A stretch of DNA of 64,000 nucleotides from the NCBI GenBank assembly GCA_029718625.1, contig CM056391.1, forward strand, positions 27,320,281 through 27,384,280. The letters run 5' to 3'. A program made the position numbers and the translations under genes. The stretch comes from Synaphobranchus kaupii. Taxonomy: Eukaryota; Chordata; Actinopteri; Anguilliformes; Synaphobranchidae. The first letter of the stretch is position 1. Each line of letters starts with the position of its first letter. The notes under the pieces are model-generated. The model worked only from the letters and a program-made list of their open reading frames with translations. It was not told the origin of the DNA and ran no database searches. Below, in pieces: positions 32,911-42,530 of the stretch.

Positions 32911-35245
32911 ATTAACAAACTTAAAGTCATCATATTTAATGACTCCACACCATACGCACTTCCTTCCTGTCAGCTACAATCAATGGTTCTCCTTAAATCA
33001 TTTTACCTTAAATTATCACACTGACATGACAAACAAGTTTGAGACTTCAATATGGGCACATTAATTTCATTTGAAGCAATCCCATATCGATGGTTTATAA
33101 ATTCAACCTAAACATACCTAGACATGTGACAGGTGAGTATCGCACAGGGGAAATTAACTACATATTTTCCGCTGGGGAATGGTAATGTATGCGCAAGTGT
33201 TTTAGACAAGGGGGGTTTCTTTTAATCCAACATTTGCTTCTCCCCCTCCTCCCTCAGAACAAAATTTTAAATCAATTGCGTGTCACGGTCAAAAAGACAG
33301 CATGGGAGAGAAGTCATTCAGCACGTCGCTAATTCCCAATCCGTGAGGCAGCCTTAAACCCCCCCCCCCCGCCCCAGCTTAAGAGACAGGCAGAGGCAGG
33401 TAGGACGGCTACTCCCTGGCTTTACTTCCAGACTGAAACCGCCAAGGTATTTGGCGTCACAGTTACAGGCCTATGTTATTACTTATCGAGTAGTAAAGGA
33501 GGGCACGCCCCATAAATTATGTAGTGTGAATAAGGTTCACACTGACACCAGTGATATTTCTATATTATGATTTATCAGACCATAAATTAATAATAAAATG
33601 TCCACTGCTCCCCTGCCAGTTAAAACCCTGTCGGTACAGACTTGACATTCACAGCAACCTTGCTCCTGTAAATCACAGTGCAGCATTTATGATGGGAATC
33701 ATAGAATCACCCAGGTTCTCTCATGTATTTCACTTGTATAAGATGCAAGCCAGAGTCATATTAGACAAATACTATAGTTCCCTTCCAGAAAAAACGTGCA
33801 CAGCACACTTGCATTATTCTGTATATTTCATACACCTTGGTGCCAAGACTGGCATGGGGTCTAATGAGAGGTAATTAGACCGTATTTCCAGGCAGAATCT
33901 GAGGATTTACATCCTGTCCTTGATATAAACTCTCCCAATGTGGAGGCTTTTGACTGCCATCAACTTACATCACAACTTGGAGGAAACAGAAGTAACAGCT
34001 GTCAACTATGCATCAATACCACAACCACACCATTTACTAAAAAAGCAACCAGTGTAAAAAGAGACTGTTCACATTTCACTTCAGTATCATTCATTCATAC
34101 AGGACCCTGCACTTTTTATTATATTGCCATTTCTAGATTTTATATAAGGGCTATCAATGAATGATTATTTGGGAAACTTTGAACCTTTTAATTATCAATT
34201 TTATTAAAAAGTGATTAATATACATTTCCTGTGGAATCTACCGCTAGTCGTAGGACTTATTCTAATCCTCTGTCCTCAGCCATGTTAATCAGCCAGCCAG
34301 ACTGCATCGGAGTTGGTAAGTGCTTGTATTTATTATTGTTGACGCATCAGGGCTGTTGACTTGAAATCTAGAGCCGTTCGCTTAACATTACATGCCACCA
34401 GTCAAACTGAGCCAAACGAGTCATTGGAGGTTTGGCCATTACCATTTTTTGTTTAGCCAGCTAATGGTGGTTATGAATGGACTCACTGTTTGCAAGTGAT
34501 ATTCTAAACTAGTCACACCGCCTTCAGATACTAAAAGCCCTGTTTACAAAGCAGACAGTGCACTTAGTTTTTTATAGTCACACGCTAGCTAACTTCTCAG
34601 TTGTTTTGTTTAGTGCTCCCCAAACATGTAAGCAAGTGATCTGTAATAGCATACTATCTAGAATCTCTGTGTCACATAAAATGTCTGACTAGTTAGAAAG
34701 CCTGTCACCATAGTCACCATTCCATTCCTTCAGGTTGGCATGCTATCACATAAACAAACACACTGGGGTTTCAGGAATCTGCTGAAATATTTCAGAATAC
34801 AACTAGAAGCCAGTTCCACTCTTGATATCAAAAGGATAAAGATCCTAAAGACCACCATCAGTCTCAGTCAACTTGAAGCAGTTTAATCAAGGAACAGCAT
34901 GCGTCAATTCTCTAAGGAACACATCTATACAGTGCATGAGACAAGTGGAGCTCTAGACAAAGGGAAAAGGTTACAGTGAGGTTAAGAATTTATCCAACTG
35001 TGTCATCCTGTGCATTAATTAAACACTTAGTCACATTTGAAGGAACTTTTGATGCATGCATCTCTTCCTGAGAATAATCACTTTTTGAGAGAAGGACATT
35101 AGTGAATAATGAGTGCAATTCCGCACTCTACTTTTTTTCTATCCTCTTAGACAATACATCTTTCCATTCTCCTAAACAAATGAATCACCCATTCATCCAG
35201 CTAAGTATAGACCAAGCAAATCAAAAGCACCAAAGAATAGCTGCG
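32911..35245. other. Mostly AT-rich unique DNA
   Basis: 32945-33130 is repeat-free with ACATTAATTTCATTTG and could be regulatory. A poly-C run lies at 33359-33371. No credible frames. Confidence 0.45.
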
Positions 35246-35247
35246 GA

Positions 35248-35249
<2 letters not shown>

Positions 35250-35278
<29 letters not shown>
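35250..35278. repeat. GT microsatellite
   Basis: Pure (GT)14. Confidence 0.95.
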
Positions 35279-35280
<2 letters not shown>

Positions 35281-35940
35281 ACGCGGGTATACTGATGACG
35301 TCACCCCTAAGATTTACATAATCATGCACTTCACGGTGCCGATTTTACAACAAAATTACAGTACTGGATTTTGTCAGTCAGATTTTACTGAAAGCAGCAC
35401 CATTTCTGCAGTAGTTATGCTGGTGACTTGAGTTGGGGCCATCATTTCCCCAGTATTCAATCCAATTACACCGCCTCAATTCAGAATTCAGATGAATGAT
35501 TCACCTCGAGTGGCTCCTACCCGCGTGATTCTTTAGCAGACTCATTAAAGCAGAATGTTGCCTTTCTCTGTAGAACATTTTCAAACTCCCATGACAGCTA
35601 TCCAGTAGAATGAATGAAGAATGCACAATTATACAAATTTGCTCAATTCAGAGCTGCTACCTAATACCATCCACCAGACGAGACTAGCTTGATGACATGA
35701 CTTGCAACTGGGTGAATATGGTACAGAAGATGTTTTTCTCATCTATTGCTCTCCGTTAACTGGAAATTTCCAACAATAGCTTTTTTTGTTTTCGCTGTCA
35801 ATCACCACATGTTGCTTCTTTGACGGCTCAAAGAAATCAGAAATTGTACACTTCTTATCCGTACTTATATAGCAACATTGGCACACTTCACATACCAAAC
35901 TTCTGTCACAACAAAATTGTGCGAAACAATTGTCCAGCAT
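35279..35940. other. Unique non-coding DNA
   Basis: Nothing recognised. Confidence 0.5.
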
Positions 35941-36129
35941 TCTAAAACTGCTGTCCAGCGTTCTAAAACAGCTGTTCACCATTCTAAAACAGCTGTTCAC
36001 CATTCTAAAACAGCTGTTCAGCGTTCTAACACAGCTGTCCAGCGTTCTAACACAGCTGTTCAGCGATCTAAAACAGCTGTCCAGTGTTCTAACACAGCTG
36101 TCCAGCGCCCTAAACAGCTGGTTTGGCGG
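35941..36129. repeat. 21-bp minisatellite with phased CAGCTG boxes
   Basis: Nine units of 21 bp, of the type TCTAAAACAGCTGTTCACCA, start at 35941, 35962, 35983, 36004, 36025, 36046, 36067, 36088 and 36109. Eight units contain the symmetric E-box CAGCTG (35969, 35990, 36011, 36032, 36053, 36074, 36095, 36115). The first unit has a broken box and the last lost one base. Because 21 is a multiple of three, both strands stay open and encode heptad-length repeats (for example TAVQRSK on plus). These frames are probably by-products. There are no spacers, so it is not CRISPR-like. Confidence 0.95.
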
Positions 36130-36910
36130 GTTTGGCGTCTGTTGCCATGCCGACTTCATGCCACATTCCATTCTTCAGCCCATGTAAAACAGGGTTTTAT
36201 TTAAATGTAATTTTCAAGCAGATCTAAATTACATTTTCAAATTTTACTTAGGCAGCCCGAAAATGTGTCTAGGCAGCCCACCCAACAATTTACAATGCAG
36301 GAAAACAGTGTGTGCATACACACAGACACACGCAGTCCCATTCCTAATAGCATGCTCCACCACCCTGCTGTTGGAACATAACGTTCAGTCTATGTGATTG
36401 CTGAACCTGGCGCAAGTTCTGTTTTGCTGCTTGGCTCATTCTACACCACCTAGGAGTTAATTTCAGGCTCGCAGATCTACCTAACGGCCACAAGAACCAC
36501 ATGAAAAGCACAACTGAATCCTAAAATCTATACTGAAAGAAGAGTGCTACAACCATTAGCGTGCAAATATCTGGGGCCTGCTAAGCTTTACGTTTTACCT
36601 CATAATTTCACCTAAAGTGAGGAGTTACAGCATCTTGCATATTGTACCTTCACTATATAAAGTCCACCTATGTCATAAAATAATAAGGCCTTGGACACTG
36701 CAGCAGAATATACCTCTAGTCGGTCATGGTAAAACTTTGGGACGTGAAACTAAGACTAATTCCAAATGTGAGGGATGTAATAAAGGCCAGACCACTACCG
36801 TGATCCGGCCAGATCACAGTCCTCATTTCCCACAATCACCCAGCTGGCAGCCCCCCCATGTGTTGACAGCTTTCACAGGGCCACCTGTTCTAACGTCGGC
36901 CAAGACACCA
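36130..36910. other. Unique non-coding DNA
   Basis: A short repeated AGGCAGCCC word occurs at 36251 and 36272. Nothing else. Confidence 0.5.
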
Positions 36911-37006
36911 GCACCTCCATTACCAACTAATTGCACATCGCAGCCAGCTCGCAGACAGGCACCTCCATTACCAACCAATCGCTCACCACAGCCAACACAC
37001 AGACAG
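36911..37006. repeat. 48-bp tandem duplication
   Basis: GCACCTCCATTACCAACTAA (36911 on) recurs as GCACCTCCATTACCAACCAA (36959 on), and both copies end CACAG/GCAGACAG. A plus-strand frame (36617-37093, 158 codons) reads it as a proline-rich APPLPTN repeat. I see no further support for a protein. Confidence 0.8.
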
Positions 37007-37239
37007 GGCTGGTGCTTCACACAGCACGGATTAGTGCTCCATCAACAGCTGCCCCTAAGACATCGACTCAAGTACGAAGCAAACGCTGGTTAAGTCTCTT
37101 TGGGACCAGAAATGGGTTTATTCAAAAGCGTGGCCCAGAGACGTGCTTGCAGGGCTGCATACAGCTGTTCCTGCCACACCGTTCTAACGGCGCATTCCAA
37201 AATCTTTTTGAAAAAAAAAAAAAAGGCCGTCTTTGTTGC

Positions 37240-37580
37240 TCGAGTGCTCCGCGTCTTCAAGTCTTCAAACCGCTCCCGCCAGCCGCGGACGGAGATAAGC
37301 GCCATCCCGCCAGGCACTCGCGGCGCCGACAGACGCAAGAGGCATGAAAATGCAATGGACCCCCAAGGTGGGCTTTGGCGCTGTGTCCTGATGTCTCGCG
37401 GCACACTTGTGTGTGTGTGTGTGGGGGGGGGGGGGTTACCACACATTATGCAACAACAAGCCGAGGGCGCTGTTTCCCCGCTCCGAGAACGCTCATGTGC
37501 GGGCCCCCGCGCCAACGCCGGCCCAGACAGATCTCGGGCCCCCCGTCCTGGACAAAGACCGCCCTCAGGCACCCAGGCTG
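37240..37580. promoter_or_regulatory. CpG-rich block with GT/G tract
   Basis: CpG is frequent at 37240-37340 and 37470-37560 (for example CTCGCGGCGCCGACAGACGC, 37317 on), interrupted by (GT)n and G13 at 37409-37435. Long overlapping frames (160-165 codons) on both strands reflect GC content and lack domains. It may be an unmethylated regulatory patch. Confidence 0.3.
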
Positions 37581-37589
37581 CAGTGCTGT

Positions 37590-37900
37590 GTGGCTGAAAG
37601 GCACTTCACATTTAATTAGGCCCCTCATTTGAGGAGATTAACCCGCCGATGGCGACAGGAGCCTTACAGTAGCCATTCTTTTGTGCGGTAATCCAAAGAC
37701 ACGATGCCCAGCTGGTTGTGAACCCATCAGGGCGGTTGGGACGGGATCCCTGGCAAGCCATTGTCTCAATTACAGGTCAGAGCCAATATGACAGATTACA
37801 GCAGTAATCCGCTGGTGTCTGACAAAGAGGGGCTGATCCCTTAATCTAAACAGCAGCCTGCTTCTCCATAAGCACCAAGGACCTGGCACAGGCTAGCAGG
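37590..37900. promoter_or_regulatory. Candidate conserved non-coding element
   Basis: 300 bp of complex, repeat-free sequence with CACATTTAATTAGGCCCC (37608 on), GATTAACCCG, GCAGTAATCCGC (37801 on) and a GGTGTCTGACAAAGAGG stretch, bounded by a GT tract. No frame is maintained. By look it is one of the best conserved-element candidates here. This is inference. Confidence 0.4.
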
Positions 37901-37904
37901 AGAC

Positions 37905-37942
37905 TGTGTGTGTGTGTGTGCGTGTGCGTGTGCGTGTGCGTG
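37905..37942. repeat. GT / GTGTGC microsatellite
   Basis: (GT)n passes into (GTGTGC)3-4. Confidence 0.9.
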
Positions 37943-38195
37943 TTACCTACAGATGCCTTTGAGTGTTAGATACACACAATGTCCTTGTCTGTACCTGTGG
38001 GAGGGAAAGGGGGTTTCCCAGGAGAAAAACAAGGCCAGTGGTCTGCCAATGACTCACTGCCCTTAAAGACTTCCTGCGCTTTGATAAAAATATTTGTTTT
38101 GCATGTATATTACTAAGAAAGTATACAATAGTCATATTTACAGTTGATATTCTATCTCTACATATTTAGCTATGCAGAGATAAAAACATACAGCA
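37943..38195. other. Unique non-coding DNA
   Basis: Nothing recognised. Confidence 0.5.
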
Positions 38196-39048
38196 TAATA
38201 CCCCTTTCACACACAAAACCTGGTTTGACACAGGATATTGAATACGGGTTCAACCTGTGTTTGACCCATTCACACCACACTATGGTCACGGGTAAGTACC
38301 GGGTCCTCGTCATTCACACAAGACACGGGTCTGCAAGTTTACTTTCGTACATGTCACTGCTGAACAAGGTTGTCACTTTTCAACGTCATTAAAAGCAAAC
38401 AAAGTCAGCTTGCTTGACGTCCATTTTGTCCTGCTAATACAGCTATTTTGGTACCCAGGCTAGCTGATATAATGCAGTTTGCCATTACGCTGCTGGCTTA
38501 ACGCATCATGTTAACTCTTGAATCGATAGTCTAATGATGTGCTTCAAATCTTGCAAATGCTTTTCTGTAAAACATATTTCACAAAGCGTTTTTTAAGTAA
38601 CGTATTACTGGTTATTTAATATTCACTGTTACATATTTACCTGTGACAACTGAGCAATCCACTTCTTTAGCGAGCAAAAAGGAAGATAATTCCTGAGTTT
38701 CGCTTTTCTAGTATGCATTTATATTAATATGGTGTCCACCATTTATATAAACGTTTCGGAACAACGTTTCTGTATGAGCACAGTTGTAAGACTTATAGCA
38801 TCACATTGTGCCATCGATTCAGAAAATTTGGGCCAGTTAAACACGACAAGATCAAGGGTTGGTCGGCGAAACCTGCTATGTAGAGTATCCCCCCTTTCAT
38901 TCCGAAGCTGAGCCTTGTCCGAACCGCGTAAAACCCAGGTCGTGACCAGGCTCACGGACCCGGGCCGGATAACACGGGTTGACCCACTCACACCGATGGC
39001 AAACACGGCTTTTACCCAGGTCGTTACTTCTGTGTGAGAGGGGTATAA
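38196..39048. mobile_element. Harbinger-like non-autonomous DNA transposon
   Basis: TAA at 38196-38198 and 39046-39048 flanks an 847-bp element (38199-39045). Its ends pair as TACCCCTTTCACACA and, reversed, TACCCCTCTCACACA. A 3-bp TAA duplication with such ends fits PIF/Harbinger. Subterminal TGACCCA(T/C)TCACACC words occur near both ends, plus several GGGT/ACCC inverted words, as expected of transposase-binding sites. Frames inside are short and no transposase remains. Confidence 0.7.
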
Positions 39049-39475
39049 GACTCTTCCCCCAAGACTCTCAGACCTTAGACATGCCATATGCTGCCATTAC
39101 TGTGGAGCTGTGAACGGGAATAGACTCACGGGCCCCATGTTTAAGAACCAGTTGGTACATCGCCATGTATGGCAGTAAAGTTAACTGCTACAGAAACCGT
39201 ACCTCAGGACAGCATGTTCCACGCGAGCGCTACGCGACCGTGACGGACGCCGCTGAGGAGGGGAACAAGCGCCTGAAGTGTTAATGATCTCAGGGGCTCA
39301 GACAGCAGGCAGCTGCGTCATCCAGCCCGACTACTGTATAGCAGGGTGCACTGTGGCTCGCCGCGGTGGCGCTTGAGCGACAGCTTCCTGCCGGTGCTCA
39401 TTAGCAGAGCAGCGTTACTAAGGGTCATGACAGCTGTAACACAGGGCTATCCTGCAGCTCGTCCTGGTAAAAGCC
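39049..39475. other. Unique non-coding DNA
   Basis: Moderately CpG-rich near 39220-39370; nothing recognisable. Confidence 0.5.
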
Positions 39476-40689
39476 ATCAGATCAAAAACGTCTACGACGT
39501 AAAAAAAGCCAAGTTACTCACGCATAGCCTACGTAGCGCTGTCTATAAGTTCTTAATTCCAACTTGCAAAAACTAGGCCTGCCTTTAAAACTCTTGATAT
39601 CAAAATGTGGCCAAGTTAGAACTAACAATATTGCCTATCGTAGCTCACACTAAATAAACTAGCTCTATTCCAAAGCAATGCTATCCAAACTTTCCTAAAT
39701 TATTTAATGCAACTCGGCCCTGTGTTTCTTCATCTTTGCATGTGAAGAGATTGTGCCTCATGGAACAACATATGATTTCAATGAATGTTTTTAACAGTTG
39801 ATGAATAATTACACTCCAGAAAGGATATGGTTGTACTTTGTTGGCAAGTTTACTTTAGAAAATGTATAGGTTTTAAAATGTTAACTGCTGCTACAGCATT
39901 CTTTACAATTCACAAACAGACATTTATATGAAGAAACATCATGTACAATAGAGAAAGGGGTGATGAATAAATAAATGCAGATAAAAATTAGTAATATTTT
40001 TACCTAGAAAATAGCGTACATAAAGCATTTACAAACGTATTTAGTCATGTTTGTGGGTCAGATGGTGGCAAATAAGTAATAGTACCAGTTTTCTTAACAT
40101 AACAGTATTTATGATATTTGCAAACAGAATTTTGTGAATACAAGAATATCTATGCTCTGTAGGACCACACAGGTTTTGATAGAAATCCAAATAAATAAAT
40201 ACATAAATACATAATAATAATAATAAATTTTATTCATTCTGTGCTTTTCATAGACCCAAAGCAGTGGATGCAGACAATTGTTCAAACATGCCCTATAGTG
40301 TAGTAATTTCTCTGTTTAATTTATAAGTGCAACACATCTGAATCAGAGTATTTACACTATAAATTATTTTCATTTTTCAGTTTGATGTGGCACATACAGT
40401 TTCATTGACCACATTCTCTTGAGATGGTAAGATGAAGAAACACAGGGCCAAGTTGCATTAAATAATTTAGGAAAGTTTGGATAGCATTGCTTTGGAATAG
40501 AGCTAGTTTATTTAGTGTGAGCTACGATAGGCAATATTGTTAGTTGTAACTTGGCCACATTTTGATATCAAGACTTTTAAAGGCAGGCCTAGTTTTTGCA
40601 AGTTGGAATTAAGAACTTATAGACAGCGCTACGTAGGCTATGCATGAGTAACTTGGCTTTTTTTACGTCGTAGACGTTTTTGATCTGAT
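39476..40689. mobile_element. Fold-back element with 261-bp inverted arms
   Basis: The left arm 39476-39736 and right arm 40429-40689 are exact reverse-complement partners except for four substitutions that I counted. There are no indels, about 98.5% identity over 261 bp. The arms end at ATCAGATCAAAAACG. The 692-bp interior is AT-rich with no coding capacity and holds a LINE-tail-like piece (40211-40264). I find no clear target duplication. The arms are either long terminal inverted repeats of an unassigned DNA transposon or two inverted copies of a repeat. The high identity points to recent origin or gene conversion. Confidence 0.85.
40211..40264 (-). mobile_element. LINE-type 3' tail fragment
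   Basis: (ATA)n, then AATTTTATTC, TGTGCTTTTCATAGACCC and AAAGC is the reversed tail GCTTTGGGTCTATGAAAAGC followed by TTATTATTATTA, as in fish LINE tails. It lies inside the fold-back interior. Confidence 0.45.
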
Positions 40690-41128
40690 ATCACTTATTT
40701 TTTATAGCTAACTAATGATGAATAATGCATGAAGACAAACACGGAGAGAGACATGCATTCCAAAGAAATGTATGCAGACATTCGCTTAACCATAACGCCC
40801 TCTATTGACAAGAATGAGAACAGTTATCAGTTATCCTATATATCCCAGACAGCACACAATTACATTAAAAGAGTTTGTAGATGAGCAGTATTTAATGTGT
40901 AATGAAATACAATGAACAGCACCACCTGAGCTATGGATCATGAAGCATGTAAATTAATGAACCAAGTCTATATGGAGACATGCATGCACAATGGGCTAGA
41001 CGCAAACACATTCTAGCTGAAAGACATACAGCCTAAATAGCTAGTACAGCCTAAATAGTTTGCATCAGTAAAATATGGAAATACAGTTTTAAAATAGAGC
41101 TATTAGTATTCTATGAAATACATTTAAC
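40690..41128. other. AT-rich unique DNA
   Basis: Nothing recognised. Confidence 0.5.
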
Positions 41129-41317
41129 GTTAGGCTATTCAACACTGGATTGCCGGATGCGTAACTCCAACCTTCCATGTGTGGGCTACGAGCTAGCGAG
41201 TTCATAAGCACAGCAGAGTTAGGCTATTCAACACTGGATTGCCAGATGCGTAACTCCAACTATCCATGTGTGGGCTACGAGCTAGCGAGCGAGCTAGTGA
41301 GTTTCTGCACAGCAGTT
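41129..41317. repeat. 89-bp tandem duplication
   Basis: GTTAGGCTATTCAACACTGG starts at 41129 and again at 41218. The copies differ at a few positions. The second carries an extra CGAGCTAGTGA-type insert within a GAGCTAGC-rich stretch, showing further local slippage. Confidence 0.9.
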
Positions 41318-41584
41318 TTTTTTCCGGTAGTGTAGAATGTTACCTGCGGGAAATGTTTTGGTACCGGACAGCTAGGTTTAGTTTAGTTTTCTGTAGTGTA
41401 ATGAATGTAGGCTATAATGCATGTTGATTCGCTTCGTAGTAGCCTAGCTTGTATCTGCTTCCTGACGAGAAGCAGGAAGTAACGTTGGCGAACAAGCTTA
41501 ATTGGAGAACGCATATTTCCCAGGAATCTTAGCCAGAAAGAAAACAATACATACTACTAAGAAAGTACATACCAGAGATTCTTC
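41318..41584. other. Unique non-coding DNA
   Basis: A small inverted repeat CTTCCTG/CAGGAAG lies at 41458-41479. Confidence 0.4.
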
Positions 41585-41806
41585 TTACATTACATTATAG
41601 ACATTTAGCAGACGTTCTTATCCAGAGCGACTTACACATCTTTTTTAGCATTTTTTTTTTTACATATTATCCATTTATACAGCTGGATATATACTGAAGC
41701 CATTCAGGTTAAGTACCTTGCTCAAGGGTACAACGACAGTGTCCTACCTGGGAATCGAACCTGCAACCTTTCGGTTACAAGCCCAGTTCCTTAACCATTA
41801 TACTAC
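41585..41806 (-). mobile_element. tRNA-derived SINE, copy 1
   Basis: On the minus strand, the head reads ATAATGGTTAAGGAACTGG (A-box region, ending near 41806). GGTTCGATTCC (B box, 41751-41761 reversed) follows, then CCTTGAGCAAGGTACTTAACC. The tail is GTAAGTCGCTCTGGATAAG then TCTGCTAAATGTC and ATGTAATGTAAG at 41585. The body is shared with 59082-59289. This is a full-length or nearly full-length element of a teleost SINE family whose tail matches LINE-type ends. Confidence 0.85.
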
Positions 41807-41898
41807 TATACTACTATACTACTATACTACTATACTACTATACTACTATACTACTATACTACTATACTACTATACTACTCTTCTTCTTCTTCTTCTTC
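41799..41898. repeat. TATACTAC octamer array then TTC microsatellite
   Basis: About ten copies of TATACTAC (41799-41878) are followed by (TTC)6 (41880-41898). The first octamer is the reversed head of the SINE, so the array grew from the SINE's 5' end. Confidence 0.95.
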
Positions 41899-42241
41899 AT
41901 ACATTATCAGCAGAGTAGCGTAGACTAGAGCCACATTCGGAGGCTATTTTTTTTTTTTTTAAGTGACTAACCATGAATCAGATATGTTTGGGGAATTGGC
42001 GGTTTATAAATCCGATCTCTTAAAGGCTTGCAGCTTAAAAGAGGCTATCCTCAATTCTTAATGTAGGCTATTATTGTAAATTCTTAATTTTTCTAGTAGT
42101 TAATTTTATGGTGACCTTGTGTTATGTGTGAAAAGGATAAAGTGAACAGAGCTGAAGTGAAGAAATTAATGAATAAAGAAATGTTGGCCGAGGCAAGGGG
42201 TTTCCACAATCAATCAGTCATGACCGCAAGAGCAGAGCGTA
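41899..42241. other. AT-rich unique DNA
   Basis: A T run lies at 41947-41960. A 64-codon frame (42124-42318, plus) ends across the hairpin below and has no domain. Confidence 0.45.
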
Positions 42242-42291
42242 ACACCCTCCCCAAACCAGACAAGAGCGAGCGTCCGGTTTGGGGAGGGTGT
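42242..42291. other. Strong hairpin (50 nt)
   Basis: ACACCCTCCCCAAACC (42242-42257) pairs perfectly with 42276-42291. Beyond one A-C mismatch the stem continues for three pairs (42259-42261 with 42272-42274), closing a 10-nt loop (AAGAGCGAGC). The stem is GC-rich and lies in AT-rich DNA. It could be a small-RNA precursor, a transposon remnant or a cruciform site; nothing further identifies it. Confidence 0.75.
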
Positions 42292-42451
42292 GATATAGTA
42301 CAAGTGAAATACAAGTGAAACATTGAACAGTTAATATTGGAAACCTCTTTTGTCTTTGCAAAAAAAATATGTTAATGTCTCAATGTGAAAATAATAACAG
42401 TCTAAGAAATGAAAAGTACTTAACAGTTGCACATTGTTTTTGTGGAAAATA

Positions 42452-42530
42452 CACGTGCCCTGCTGGGCTCGAACCCACAATCCACTGTGTGAGAGACTGC
42501 AGTTCTAACCACAACGCCACAGTAGCTTCT
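42452..42530 (-). repeat. tRNA-derived sequence
   Basis: Reversed, it reads GCGTTGTGGTTAGAACTGC (A-box region near 42500-42515) and GTGGGTTCGAGCCC (B box, 42466-42476). The spacing resembles a tRNA, but the acceptor and T stems do not close properly, so it is a tRNA pseudogene or SINE head, not a working tRNA. Confidence 0.6.

Noticed and set aside
35941..36129. CRISPR-like array
   Set aside because: The 21-bp units abut directly with no unique spacers and the host is a vertebrate; it is a minisatellite.
36617..37093. Proline-rich 158-codon frame
   Set aside because: Its repeat comes from a 48-bp tandem DNA duplication and nothing else supports translation.
37090..37597. 160- and 165-codon frames on opposite strands
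   Set aside because: High GC and simple repeats remove stops; no recognisable domain on either strand.
39470..40695. Target duplication around the fold-back element
   Set aside because: Flanks AAGCC and ATCAC do not match at any length I tried.
42452..42530. Functional tRNA gene
   Set aside because: The acceptor and T stems do not pair properly; better explained as a tRNA-derived repeat.
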